IMG/VR virus record: IMGVR_UViG_3300031952_000008
Location: 30,281-94,280 of that record
DNA length: 64,000 nt
Reading direction: 5' to 3' (one strand)
Source: a virus
Positions 1 to 10,283 of this stretch are shown in pieces. The stretch's first letter is position 1; each line of letters opens with the position of its first letter. Under the pieces are notes generated by a model. It worked only from the letters and a program-made list of their open reading frames with translations, was not told the DNA's origin and searched no databases. The translations under genes and the position numbers were made by a program.

Positions 1-3000
1 CTTCTATATAAGCTAAACTACTTGTTCTACTAGTCGAACTACCATTATCACTATGATAAAAGTCTGACCCAGATTCATTAAATTTATTAACACTAGAACT
101 GGTAGTAGAAATCATACCTGATAAGTTAATATCTACATAACCATCATCACCTATATCAATAGTTAAATCTTCAGGATATGTAATATAACTTAAACGTATA
201 ATGAAATCACTAAAAGTAATATTTCCTCCAGTAGTTACACTAATATTAAATGGGAAAGTATATATTCCATCAGTAACGGTTATGTTACCATTAGTTATCC
301 AATTATTTAAATAACTTTCGTCCAAAACTATAGTTATAGAAGGCTGTAAATAGTTTTCTGAATTATAAATAGTAAGAGAATTTGTAATATTAGGAATAGT
401 TACCGAAATATTATAAGCACTACTAGATTGTACCATAAATTGAATACTAGCAAACTTTATATATTGAGTATTACCAGTTCCAGATTGTTGCCTTTTATCT
501 CTAAGAGTTAAATTAAAAATCATACTTCCATTATCTGTAAAATTATAAGTTTTTGAAGTAACCTCGTTATTATACATATCATCCCAACCAAAAAGAGTTT
601 GGTCGGAGTTCAATCCTGAAACATCTAAACTTGCCGAAGTAATAGTAATATAATTAGGCAACTCTACATAAAATGCTTCATAATTATATAATCTATATTT
701 AAGTAATATACTGGTTGAATTATCCGAAAATTCATTAATCTTATTAGTATTAATAAGAGAAAGGTCATAACTGGCATTAAAAGTAGTATTTGAAACTCCG
801 ATAAAATAATCTATTCCTTTACCTACCATATAAACATCTGAACCTACACTTAAATTATCCGAATTAACACTAACAATACTAACATTAGCAGTAGTACCAT
901 ACTCATAAGTTCTATTAGCAAACAAACCATCTAAATTAAGATAAACATTTCTATCTAAAACACCTATATAAAACGTTCTATTCTCTCCCCAACCAACGCT
1001 ATTATTAGTTCCGATAGTACAACTTGCTGTACCGTTATAATTAAGTGCTGAATGTAATATTAATACATTTTTTATGTCCCAATTCATAGCCTCTTCATAA
1101 AGGGAAGAGTATGCTTCTTCATTATCAACCGTCGAACTCCATAAACTCTCATTATGTTTAGCTCCAGTTGTCCAATCAGCATCCCATATTTTTGAAGAGG
1201 ACGCACTACTAGTTTGTGTACCAAAACTAGCACCATAAACCAAAGGAGCAACAGTTTCCCAAGTACTTCCATTCCAACAATCTCCCCTAGAACTAGGAGA
1301 AACATAAGTAATATTATTTAATTTCATTGTTGCTGTTGAACTACAAAAAGCGGCACCATTAGTGATTCTACTAGCATAGGCTGATGTTTTTACAAAAATA
1401 TTTCCGGTTAATGAACTAATATCAACGTTTCCAGAACTTATCCCCGAATAATTATAGTACCAATGGGTAGAATTAAGTTTTTCTATAATAAAATTATTAC
1501 CTGCGTGAGAATATGAAGCACCGCCATCACATTCCGCAACTATACCATCAGTATAAATAGTAACATCATTAGTTAGATTTGTGAAGATTATTCTTGTATA
1601 GATATTTGTAGATTCGCTGTGAGCACAAGCACCACATTGACCTGACATACTAAGGTTGTATAAAGTAATCTTAGATTTTAAAGCTATTTTTAAAGGGTCT
1701 ATTGTACCATTTGTATAAATATCCATTTGACCATATTCATTAGTTCTACCAGTATCCATATAGGCACCAGCATCTAATTGAAGATAACCATTTACAATAT
1801 AACTACCGGAACCATAAGTTGATTGGGCGGAATAATTATAAAACTTACTCAAATTAAGAGTTGAAGGTATAAAATTATCAAAAAGGAAAGGAGTTATACT
1901 AGAATAAAACCTATATTGTAAATTATTTTGTGACCAACAATCGGAAGGTATTGAAAAGTTTTTATCTATAGCCTGTCCACTAGATATATTATATCCATAT
2001 TTTACACGCCACGAACTAGTACTCATACTATTGATTAGTTTAGAATAATTAATATAAACATAGGAATCTGTATTAGTCGAATAATAATTTCCGGTACTTA
2101 ATCCACCACAAACAGTAGATACATTAGCAGTTTCTTGATAACAAATATTAGGAGAATCTACTCCCAAAATTTCACAATCTACCTGGCTGGTATTTTCGGC
2201 CTGGATACTGAAAATAAACTCATTAGTTACTGGAGCAGTAACGTAATCTGAAAGATTAGTAATGTAAGTATAACTATTAAAGTTTTCCATTAAAGTAATA
2301 TTCGAAATATTAACTACCCAAACCGGAACATCATTTACATATATAACATTTATACCAAGAGTTTGGTTAAGTCCATTAGCTCCTATGCTATCATTAACAC
2401 CAATAATACAAGTTGCGTTACCATACCAACCAAAAAAAGGAGATAATATAAGATTATTACCTGTTATATTACAATCTACCTGGCTAGTATTCTCGGATTT
2501 AATACTAAAAGTGGTACTATATCCGCCAGTATCATTAACATAACTAGAAAGGTTAGTAAGATAAGTGATGGTTGAACTATATTCATTAACTGAAATATTA
2601 GAAATGTTATAAAGCCAATCTATTTTAACATAAGTAAAATTAAGACAACCACTACTAGTATCTATATTTTGGTCGGCATAATTGACGCAATGTACATAAA
2701 GACAGTGATTGCCACCAGTATAAGTATCAAAAACTGTGTAAGCATGAGAAGTAGTAGTTGTTGTGGCGAATTTATAATTGGGATTAGTAGCGACAGCGGT
2801 AGAATAATTAAGGTTGGTATCTACTACTCCGGAACAATTAGCATTTTGACCAGTAGTTAAAGTAAGACTAAGAGTGTTACTATTTATAATAACATTTCCG
2901 TTACTATTCCAAAGAGTTCTATTTCCTTCACTAAATACTGAACTTGTAATATTATAATTAGATATATTAGTATATGGGTGAATAGTTAAAGTAAAATTAG

Positions 3001-4807
3001 CTGGAGCTTGAAAACAAAAACCAAGTATGTCACAAACTTCTACATTCCAATACCAAAGGTTGTTATCAGAAAGTGTTGCCTCAATTAAGTTAGCCGAGTT
3101 ATTAACAACAGCACTAGCATTAACTACATCTCCATGCCCACTCCAGATATGAAGTGTGGCATTAGAAATATTATTAACATAAGATTTAGGAGTATAACTA
3201 AAATTTAAAGTAATATTAGAAGTATAAGTTGTATTTGCTGGACTATTAAGAGTTACACTTATGTTTCCAGAAGCTCCACTTCCTACTGTGAAAGTATAAT
3301 AGTTTCCACTGTTATTATTCAAAGCCGAGTCCCAACAACTAACATTATAATAATACTGACCATTGGAGAGACTAACTGCCTGACTAACATTACTCGCATT
3401 ATAACTTTTATAATTGAATTGTGTAGTATTACCACTATCATAAACCCAAGAAACAGATTGAGGGTTATTATTTGTTGGAGTTCCTGTCTTAGTATAGTTT
3501 ATACTTATCATGTTCCATGCTGATGCATGAGGTGCTCCTGAGTATATTCCTTTTAACCAAGTAATTGAACCATTGGTGAAAGGAAATCCTGAAGCTAAAT
3601 TAGAATATGTGCAAGAACCCTCAGCTACCACTGGCATATCTAAAGAAAGATTTGTATTTGCTGGAAGATTAAAACTTCCTACAGCACTCGTTCCACTTCT
3701 TGTCCAATTAATAGGGTTAGTTCCATTATCATAAATAAATCTTTGAGTAGTCCTACCTAAGTTTTGCTCACCGCCACCAACAATATCATAAAATATACCT
3801 GTTATAGTAATATTTTCAGTGGCTCTTATTTTAATACCGCAAGAACCACCTCCAGAAGGGTCTCCCCAATCTAAATTTACACCATGAATAGCGGTTTCAT
3901 TAACATAAGTAGTAACATTATTCCAATTAACTATGCTACAATTTCCTCCAGCTTCATCAAGAGATAAATTAATAGCATTAACAGGAGAGCTTGTTGAACC
4001 ATTGGCTGGAACAAAAGTTGTGATGTTTGGTGGTGTTATATCCCATCCATTTCCGCCACCATACAATGTTGCTATATCTCCTCCACAAATAGCATCTAAT
4101 GAACAACTTGCATCATTTATAGAATTATTAAAAAAATAATATTCATCAATGCTGACATTACCACTACCACTAGTTCCAGCACCTTGTCTATTAACACTTA
4201 AAAAGGTAGTTCCAACATTTTTAGCGTGAGCCCAAGATTCTCTATAAACACCATCTATGTATAAATATCCAATATTCGAACCCCATCTTAAAACTAAATG
4301 ATGCCATTTTCCATCACTAAATTCTGTTGTAAGTGATTCATCTGTTTGCCAATCATTACCTCCACCATAACCAGAGATTATAACATTATTAGAACTATCA
4401 AACCCAAATTGCACAAGTTGATTTGTTGTATAAGTTCCAAAAGCAGTAAAATAACCATAATTATCTGCTGTTTGAAAAGGTCCATTGAACCACAATGATA
4501 CTGTCCAATTACTTGCTCCTGAAGGTAAACCTGTTGGAGAAGCTTTGTTTGCATAATTAGTAATTCCACTACTAAAATTAACTGCTTTCCCACCACCAAC
4601 ACCAGTTATTTGATAAGTTGGAGAACCATACGCAGTTAAATTATTAATTCCATATTTCCCAGTTCCGTAATCTGTTATATTGCCACTGGTATCATTAAAT
4701 GCCCAATAAGCTACTATATTCGCATTAGTTAAAGCACTAACCATACTTGCCATCACAAGTGATAAGATAAACATTAATCCAATTAAAAAAAATGATTTAA
4801 ACTTCAT
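1..4807 (-). CDS. Giant secreted LamG/Ig-like adhesin (partial)
   Basis: Start ATG is at 4807; the frame stays open to the left edge, so the C-terminus is missing and at least 1600 residues are present. Residues 1-25 are a signal peptide (hydrophobic core LIGLMFILSLVM, then VSA). Residues 30-220 form a LamG/concanavalin-type jelly roll (VAYWAFNDTSGN near the start, then DGKWHHLVLRWG and IGYLYIDGV). Further on are beta-rich Ig/cadherin-like modules; two copies of ENTSQVDC lie about 99 residues apart (+ strand 2174-2195 and 2471-2490). Asn-X-Ser/Thr sites are dense. It overlaps the 3' end of the membrane-anchored gene at 5783. Inferred role: receptor binding or tail-tip/host-surface attachment. 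A virally carried S-layer-like protein is the alternative. Confidence 0.85.
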   Translation of the reverse strand, partial: MKFKSFFLIGLMFILSLVMASMVSALTNANIVAYWAFNDTSGNITDYGTGKYGINNLTAYGSPTYQITGVGGGKAVNFSSGITNYANKASPTGLPSGASNWTVSLWFNGPFQTADNYGYFTAFGTYTTNQLVQFGFDSSNNVIISGYGGGNDWQTDESLTTEFSDGKWHHLVLRWGSNIGYLYIDGVYRESWAHAKNVGTTFLSVNRQGAGTSGSGNVSIDEYYFFNNSINDASCSLDAICGGDIATLYGGGNGWDITPPNITTFVPANGSTSSPVNAINLSLDEAGGNCSIVNWNNVTTYVNETAIHGVNLDWGDPSGGGSCGIKIRATENITITGIFYDIVGGGEQNLGRTTQRFIYDNGTNPINWTRSGTSAVGSFNLPANTNLSLDMPVVAEGSCTYSNLASGFPFTNGSITWLKGIYSGAPHASAWNMISINYTKTGTPTNNNPQSVSWVYDSGNTTQFNYKSYNASNVSQAVSLSNGQYYYNVSCWDSALNNNSGNYYTFTVGSGASGNISVTLNSPANTTYTSNITLNFSYTPKSYVNNISNATLHIWSGHGDVVNASAVVNNSANLIEATLSDNNLWYWNVEVCDILGFCFQAPANFTLTIHPYTNISNYNITSSVFSEGNRTLWNSNGNVIINSNTLSLTLTTGQNANCSGVVDTNLNYSTAVATNPNYKFATTTTTSHAYTVFDTYTGGNHCLYVHCVNYADQNIDTSSGCLNFTYVKIDWLYNISNISVNEYSSTITYLTNLSSYVNDTGGYSTTFSIKSENTSQVDCNITGNNLILSPFFGWYGNATCIIGVNDSIGANGLNQTLGINVIYVNDVPVWVVNISNITLMENFNSYTYITNLSDYVTAPVTNEFIFSIQAENTSQVDCEILGVDSPNICYQETANVSTVCGGLSTGNYYSTNTDSYVYINYSKLINSMSTSSWRVKYGYNISSGQAIDKNFSIPSDCWSQNNLQYRFYSSITPFLFDNFIPSTLNLSKFYNYSAQSTYGSGSYIVNGYLQLDAGAYMDTGRTNEYGQMDIYTNGTIDPLKIALKSKITLYNLSMSGQCGACAHSESTNIYTRIIFTNLTNDVTIYTDGIVAECDGGASYSHAGNNFIIEKLNSTHWYYNYSGISSGNVDISSLTGNIFVKTSAYASRITNGAAFCSSTATMKLNNITYVSPSSRGDCWNGSTWETVAPLVYGASFGTQTSSASSSKIWDADWTTGAKHNESLWSSTVDNEEAYSSLYEEAMNWDIKNVLILHSALNYNGTASCTIGTNNSVGWGENRTFYIGVLDRNVYLNLDGLFANRTYEYGTTANVSIVSVNSDNLSVGSDVYMVGKGIDYFIGVSNTTFNASYDLSLINTNKINEFSDNSTSILLKYRLYNYEAFYVELPNYITITSASLDVSGLNSDQTLFGWDDMYNNEVTSKTYNFTDNGSMIFNLTLRDKRQQSGTGNTQYIKFASIQFMVQSSSAYNISVTIPNITNSLTIYNSENYLQPSITIVLDESYLNNWITNGNITVTDGIYTFPFNISVTTGGNITFSDFIIRLSYITYPEDLTIDIGDDGYVDINLSGMISTTSSSVNKFNESGSDFYHSDNGSSTSRTSSLAYIE

Positions 4808-5783
4808 TAGTAACACCAAAAGCTATCTTATCAAGACTGGTAAGTTTAGAAACTCCTTTATCTATTTCATATTGTCTAAAAGGATACTCTATCCAATTAC
4901 GGTCTCCTACTGGTACAGACATTTCATTTAATGTATTATTAAAAATGTTTATATTAGGATTAATAATAGTTTTATTTCCGATAATCACTCCAGTTTTAAG
5001 TTTTGAAGTGTCTGAAACCACTTCCGAAACTATACTCTTTTCTTCCACAACCTTAATTATAGTAACGTTCTTAATATCATAATGGTCGATTTGTGAGATA
5101 ATATAATCATAACATTTAAGAACGGTTTTGTTAATGGTACAATCATAACAATGCATAGAAACGTTCTTGGATTGGTCAATACTACAAATATTAGTTAAAG
5201 TAACATTTTTATAAACCGGAGTAGAATCTATAGAGGTTTCGGTAACGTTCTTATAAGTAATTACTTCCCTCTCCACAGTCTTGTTAGTAAACGTGTACGA
5301 CCAACTCGCCCATAAGGGGTCCACAGATACTTTACTAACTACAAAGCTCCACTTATAATATGCAGGTTGTGTGGCGTGTCCTACTAATTTGTTCAAATTA
5401 TTCTTCCCACTCCAACAATAACCATCATAGATAATTGTCCAATTCTTACTAAGCGAACCTGTCTTAGCTTTTTTAACATACCAATCTACAGTAATATTAG
5501 GGTTAGTACTAACTATATTAGATATTTTATTTAAATTAACCCAAACAGTAGTACTGTAAGGTTTTTTATATAAGTAATTACTGTTATTAGAGTATTCAAA
5601 ACAAATTTTGGAAGAAGTATTTACCGTAACAAACGCTTCACAAGTTAACCCATTACAAACCACGTCACCACTACTTATAAACTTAACCCCAGTAAGTAGG
5701 AAAAGGAAAGCAAATAATCCAACCAAGCCAACTGTAGCCCCTCCAGCTAACATCTGTTTATTTATAGTGCTATAAGTAGCCAT
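4797..5783 (-). CDS. Membrane-anchored or virion surface glycoprotein-like protein
   Basis: 328 residues. One hydrophobic segment near residues 13-35 (ATVGLVGLFAFLFLLTGV) is followed by a long extracytoplasmic region with about eight cysteines and many NxS/T sequons, indicating a type II membrane or virion-spike protein. No family is recognised. It sits between a tail protein (start overlaps the stop of the 6175 gene) and the giant adhesin, whose start it overlaps by about 10 bases, so it probably assembles at the tail tip or anchors the adhesin. Cys pairs such as CYDC near residue 215 could be disulphides or a metal site. Confidence 0.6.
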   Translation of the reverse strand: MATYSTINKQMLAGGATVGLVGLFAFLFLLTGVKFISSGDVVCNGLTCEAFVTVNTSSKICFEYSNNSNYLYKKPYSTTVWVNLNKISNIVSTNPNITVDWYVKKAKTGSLSKNWTIIYDGYCWSGKNNLNKLVGHATQPAYYKWSFVVSKVSVDPLWASWSYTFTNKTVEREVITYKNVTETSIDSTPVYKNVTLTNICSIDQSKNVSMHCYDCTINKTVLKCYDYIISQIDHYDIKNVTIIKVVEEKSIVSEVVSDTSKLKTGVIIGNKTIINPNINIFNNTLNEMSVPVGDRNWIEYPFRQYEIDKGVSKLTSLDKIAFGVTNEV

Positions 5784-6175
5784 TAGTCACCGGACCATTC
5801 TATCAAACTTAAGGAAAATTGAAAATGATTGAATACTCTATCTGCTGAATCGTCAAACGTTAAACCTTCGTTTTCTACGCAAAAACTCCCAACAATCCTA
5901 CCATCATTGTAGTCGTGCTTCTTTCCATCTTGTAAACTTTCTAGTTTCTCCCTAATCTGTTCTTTAGTAGTAGCACCAGTAGAATAAATTATTCCATTTA
6001 ACTGTATTCTCCAATCTAAAGCATCCATGCCAGGAATCTCATGTTTCGCTATCCTTTTACCTAAGGTTTGTTTAATAGTAGCAGTAACCTTAACAGGAGA
6101 GATACCAGTGACTAGCAATCCAACGGTTCCAAATAAAACTTCATTAACATCATCATAAGACGCAATCGTAATCAC
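5783..6175 (-). CDS. Putative distal tail/baseplate protein
   Basis: 130 residues, directly downstream of the tape measure (3 bases apart), the usual place of distal-tail or baseplate hub components. The C-terminal part (FNHFQFSLSLIEW) resembles the beta-strand ending seen in several tail-tip proteins, where a small beta-barrel domain is common. No catalytic motif. Assigned by position and secondary-structure feel, so the exact role is uncertain. Confidence 0.5.
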   Translation of the reverse strand: MITIASYDDVNEVLFGTVGLLVTGISPVKVTATIKQTLGKRIAKHEIPGMDALDWRIQLNGIIYSTGATTKEQIREKLESLQDGKKHDYNDGRIVGSFCVENEGLTFDDSADRVFNHFQFSLSLIEWSGD

Positions 6176-6178
6176 CCA

Positions 6179-9100
6179 TTAATAAGATTGTAATTCTTTC
6201 CTAATCTGCCTAGCTATCTCGTTCGCCGAAACATTAGACCCACTTACATTAACAGTAACATTAATATTATTACCCATTTTACCTAGTTTACTTAATGGAA
6301 TAACAGCTTCCGGACCTTTTTCGCCAATCATAGCACGAGTAGGACCATTAACTATTCCTCCTTCAGCAAAACCAAAAAAGCTTCTTATAAAATTAGGAAC
6401 AATAGTGTCCATAACATTGGTACCCATATTCTTTAAAAAATCTGTAGGACCCATAATTTGAAACCCCGGTTGCGTTTCTTTTCTATTAGCAATTTCATTA
6501 GCAGCCTGAAAATTATTCATATCGAAAGGATTATAAAAAGGAACACTATTAACAACGCCAGGTCCCGCTGGAGTAGTATAATTAACACCAGTATTTTGTA
6601 TAACAGCATTATCTATTACGCCTTCAGCTATTGTTTTTTTATCTTCTAATTTATTAATATCTTTCTCTTTTTTATCAACTTGTATTGCTTTTTTATCTTC
6701 ATACTCTCTTCTTTCCTGTTCTAACGTAGCTTCTTCCGTTCTTAATTTAGCCACTTCAGCAGCCGCACTAGCATAAGCGGCCATTTCAGTTTTTAATAAT
6801 TCAACAACTTGAGACGAATTAACTGTAATCTGGTTAGTTTTATCCTCTTCTTCCATCATAAAACCTTTAACATTATTATGCATGTCCCCATAATATACAT
6901 CATAAGCTAACTGTAATTTATTAACGAACTGAGATTGAGTACTGGTATTACCACCACCCATATTAAGATTATTAATACCTAAAAGAGCAGTTTGCCAAGT
7001 CTTAACTCTATCAGTAACATCAGCATTAAGAGACTCCCCAGCAGAAACCTCAGCTTTAATAGCTGTTTCTATAGTAGTTTTCCAAGCATCATAAGCATTA
7101 GCACTATCTTCGGAATTTTCAATAACCGTTTCCTGTTGGGCTATTAAATCATCAAAACTATCTCCCACTCTACTAAGTTGGGATTGAATAAATGCACCAG
7201 CATCAGCTATACCAAGTTCTAAAAGCTTCTGTTTCTTCATCCAAATATCTACTTTATCAAGTAACCCTAAAATAACTGTTTCACCAGTAAATCTTTGGGT
7301 GGATAGTGTAGAAATATTCTTTTGTGCATCAGAAGCCGCTCTACCAAAATCTTCTAAAGAAGACCTTACATCTCTTAATTGATTAGCATTATCTTTTAAA
7401 GTATCATTCCATTTTTCATTAATATCTTTAAGATTTTGTTGTTCAGTTACTAACTGGTCGTCTATATTAACTATTGAAATTTTAGCATTTGTAACACTTT
7501 CTAAAAGTTTAAGTTGTTGTTGATAAACAAGATTATCCCTAATTCTAACATCTATAGATTCAAAAGTAGAAGTAATAAGTTCTTTTTGAGCATCAGCCTC
7601 TTCATTAATAGCTTTTATTCTAGTAATTAAAGAAGGATTACCTTTTTCTGTCCAATCAACTAAAGATTTAAGAGAATCAGTAGATTTTCTATTAGCAATA
7701 TCAATCGCAGTTTGTGTTACAAATAAATCTTGATTATTTTTAATATTAGTTCCAGAAACTCCAGATTCCATAGGTGCTTTAAATAAATCGGTTACCATCT
7801 GATAAGCTTTTTCTGTATCCTTCATCAATTCAGGAATCCACCAAAAAGGATTGACTAAATCTGCTAAATCTAATAAAGCAGAATAAGCAACTACACTCCA
7901 ACGACCAACATCTCTTAAAAACGAACCAATTTCTTCATGATGAACTTGAATATTTTTTGCCGAACCACTCATACTAATCGAAAACTTGTCAAGAGTTCCA
8001 CTAGCACCTTCTATACCTTTAGTCATATCGGAAATGGCTCCATTATTAAGTAAAATCTTTTCAGTAGCTAAAGCAACCGAGGTAGCGACTCTTCTTTCAA
8101 AAATATCACCCATAGCTTCTAATTTAGTACTCATATCACCTTGACCTAAGGAAATAGCTAATTGAGTAAAAACATCATTTAAACCAACAAAATCGCCATT
8201 AGAATCATAAATAGCAACTCCTAATCTTTCCATTTGTTCTCTAGCTTTTGGAGATTCATTAGTAACAGCGGCTAATATACCTCTAATAGCTGTACCTGCC
8301 ATCTCTCCTCTAATACCTGCATCAGATAACATGGCAATAGTTGATAATAGTTCTTCAAACCCAACACCAGCCGCATAAGCTGTTGGACCAGCATATTTCA
8401 TAGCTTCGGCTATAGTATCCATACTTGCCGCACTATTAATATCGGCATAAGTAAGTTTATCAGCAACCTCAGCCGCTCTTTCGGCAGTCATATTAAACTG
8501 ATTCAAAACCATTGTAACAACATCGGTAGCAGAAGATAATTCTACTTGTGAAAATGTAGCTAATTTAGTAGAAGTAGCCATTATCTTATCAGATTCGGCC
8601 TTATCGAAACCTCTTTTAGTAACATCCAAATAAGCTTCTGCAATTTGGTCTAAACTATAAATAGTTCCTTGTTGTAATCTATTGATAGCTTCAAGAGAAG
8701 CACCTGAAGAAGTTTGAGTAACTGCGGCAATACGAGCAATAGTCATTTCATACTTAACAGCAGGTTCTATTAATCTACTCCAAACCATACCACCTAAATT
8801 AATAACTAAAAAAGCATTAACTAATGCCCACCTAAAATGGGTCATTTTACCTAAGAAAGAATCTATTGCACTCTCCGATTTTTTAATTTGTTCAGGAAAT
8901 TTAACACCAATTTCTTGTCCGGCATTTTTAACATTTTCAGTAATCTCACTTTTTAAAACTCTAGCAAAAGTACCAAAAGAAGCGGCTTGTTCAATAGGTT
9001 TAAGTTTTGCAAACTCAGCACTCATTCTTTGAGCTTCAACACTATTTTTTCTAGCGGCCAATGCCAATTCATTAAATTTTTGAGCCAAATCTACTGTAGA

Positions 9101-9241
9101 TTTAGAAGTTTTAACACTTTCTGCTTGAAGATTTCTAGTCTGGGCTCTAACGGCATTTAAATCAGTATCTAACTTTTTAAGTTCAGCACTAGCTTCATTA
9201 AGTACCGAAACAACAATTCGAAGTTCACCGATGTCTGACAT
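6179..9241 (-). CDS. Tail tape measure protein (TP901-type)
   Basis: 1020 residues. Residues 1-100 are heptad-rich coiled coil; residues about 150-400 are the conserved TP901 tape-measure core (YEMTIARIAAVTQTSS, then GFEELLSTIAMLSDAG and GTAIRGILAAVTN). A hydrophobic helix lies at about 135-155. Residues 540-850 are long helices and coiled coil. The C-terminus (GEKGPEAVIPLSKLG, then a V-rich strand) is the typical tape-measure tail-tip end. In this family the protein sets tail length and may reach the host membrane; roughly 1.5 A per residue would give a tail near 150 nm. It follows the two chaperone-like genes, as in siphoviruses. Confidence 0.95.
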   Translation of the reverse strand: MSDIGELRIVVSVLNEASAELKKLDTDLNAVRAQTRNLQAESVKTSKSTVDLAQKFNELALAARKNSVEAQRMSAEFAKLKPIEQAASFGTFARVLKSEITENVKNAGQEIGVKFPEQIKKSESAIDSFLGKMTHFRWALVNAFLVINLGGMVWSRLIEPAVKYEMTIARIAAVTQTSSGASLEAINRLQQGTIYSLDQIAEAYLDVTKRGFDKAESDKIMATSTKLATFSQVELSSATDVVTMVLNQFNMTAERAAEVADKLTYADINSAASMDTIAEAMKYAGPTAYAAGVGFEELLSTIAMLSDAGIRGEMAGTAIRGILAAVTNESPKAREQMERLGVAIYDSNGDFVGLNDVFTQLAISLGQGDMSTKLEAMGDIFERRVATSVALATEKILLNNGAISDMTKGIEGASGTLDKFSISMSGSAKNIQVHHEEIGSFLRDVGRWSVVAYSALLDLADLVNPFWWIPELMKDTEKAYQMVTDLFKAPMESGVSGTNIKNNQDLFVTQTAIDIANRKSTDSLKSLVDWTEKGNPSLITRIKAINEEADAQKELITSTFESIDVRIRDNLVYQQQLKLLESVTNAKISIVNIDDQLVTEQQNLKDINEKWNDTLKDNANQLRDVRSSLEDFGRAASDAQKNISTLSTQRFTGETVILGLLDKVDIWMKKQKLLELGIADAGAFIQSQLSRVGDSFDDLIAQQETVIENSEDSANAYDAWKTTIETAIKAEVSAGESLNADVTDRVKTWQTALLGINNLNMGGGNTSTQSQFVNKLQLAYDVYYGDMHNNVKGFMMEEEDKTNQITVNSSQVVELLKTEMAAYASAAAEVAKLRTEEATLEQERREYEDKKAIQVDKKEKDINKLEDKKTIAEGVIDNAVIQNTGVNYTTPAGPGVVNSVPFYNPFDMNNFQAANEIANRKETQPGFQIMGPTDFLKNMGTNVMDTIVPNFIRSFFGFAEGGIVNGPTRAMIGEKGPEAVIPLSKLGKMGNNINVTVNVSGSNVSANEIARQIRKELQSY

Positions 9242-9242
9242 A

Positions 9243-9767
9243 TTAAGTTTTAAATCCCTTGCTTTCTACTTTTCTTTTTTCTTCCCTTGCATTATAACAC
9301 TCTACAATCCAATTAATCTCCCATACAGTAAGATTATTTACATTATAAAAATTGTAACCAAGTTCGTGAAGGAAAAGCAACATATCGCCTTCTTTCCTTC
9401 TTTCTCTTAACTTCCTTAAATGTTTTCCAAACTCATCATCTTTCTCAAACTGCTTACTTCTTTCTTTCTTCTTCTCTGTCTTTACTCCGGAAATATCAAA
9501 TACTTTATCAACCAACGCAGTTGCGAACTCAGGTCTTACAAGATTAAAATCCTTTCCTATATCAGGAACCTTAACATTGTTCCCAAGGATATAATCATCA
9601 TAATCCACATTATCGCCAGACAGTATGCGTTTCAGTTCTCCCCTAGTAAGAGGAATGAGCTTAACCTTGTGCTCCTCTCCTTTCACTACTATACAAAACT
9701 CTTGAGGTATAAGGTTTCCCTTATTATCTCTATCAAAATACAAATCATCACTTAACCCTTGAACCAT
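9243..9767 (-). CDS. Tail assembly chaperone-like protein 2
   Basis: 174 residues, located immediately before the tape measure. Its first 60 residues align by eye with those of the next gene upstream (N-G-N-L-I-P-Q-E near the start, then KLIPLTRGELKRI against KIIPITRKEMKEI), so the two are paralogues. The C-terminus is basic and helical (RKLRERRKEG, then a Trp/Tyr-rich end). In tailed phages this position holds the G/GT chaperones that bind the tape measure; here there are two separate genes rather than an obvious frameshift product. Confidence 0.6.
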   Translation of the reverse strand: MVQGLSDDLYFDRDNKGNLIPQEFCIVVKGEEHKVKLIPLTRGELKRILSGDNVDYDDYILGNNVKVPDIGKDFNLVRPEFATALVDKVFDISGVKTEKKKERSKQFEKDDEFGKHLRKLRERRKEGDMLLFLHELGYNFYNVNNLTVWEINWIVECYNAREEKRKVESKGFKT

Positions 9768-9768
9768 A

Positions 9769-10239
9769 TTACTTAAGTTCTAACTTCGACACTTTTTCGG
9801 ATAGTTCTTTGATTTTCTTTTCATACTCTTCCATCAAAAGTAATTCGTGTCTTGTTCTTCCCATTAAAATTAATGAATTAAATGTTGGATTTAAAACAAT
9901 TAATCTTTTTATAATATCTGGTTTCTCAAAGTCTCTTACAATACTAAAATCAAAGATAGTCTGAGCAATGTTTTTAACAAAGGTAGGCTTCATAACTCTA
10001 ATTTCTTCATCCGAAAATGAAGGCTCTTTGCAATATTTCTTAACAATTAAAGCATCCGAATCCTCATCTGTCTCTCCTTTATCTTTATTCTTTTCAAAAA
10101 TCTCTTTCATTTCCTTACGAGTAATAGGTATTATTTTAATAGTTTCTACCTTATCATCTACTCGTTCCTGTAATTCGACATCTTGTGGAACTAATTCTCC
10201 ATCCTTATTATCGAATAATGCCTTATCTTTTGATAACAT
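9769..10239 (-). CDS. Tail assembly chaperone-like protein 1
   Basis: 156 residues; paralogue of the next gene over the N-terminal 60-110 residues, with a different C-terminal coiled coil (EEYEKKIKELSEKVSKLELK). Its stop and the next ATG are one base apart (TAA-T-ATG), allowing translational coupling. Ribosome site GAGGG precedes the start. The position between tail tube and tape measure supports a tail-assembly chaperone; the first gene would correspond to G and the second to the T-domain partner. Confidence 0.6.
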   Translation of the reverse strand: MLSKDKALFDNKDGELVPQDVELQERVDDKVETIKIIPITRKEMKEIFEKNKDKGETDEDSDALIVKKYCKEPSFSDEEIRVMKPTFVKNIAQTIFDFSIVRDFEKPDIIKRLIVLNPTFNSLILMGRTRHELLLMEEYEKKIKELSEKVSKLELK

Positions 10240-10283
10240 ATAAATCCCTCGCTTAAATATAATATACTTTACTCTAAATTTAC

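Noticed and set aside
9420-10243. Plus-strand ORFs of about 90-110 codons opposite the chaperone genes
   Set aside because: They lie antisense to genes with clear homology and ribosome sites; composition (Ile/Ser/Cys-rich) is that of shadow frames.
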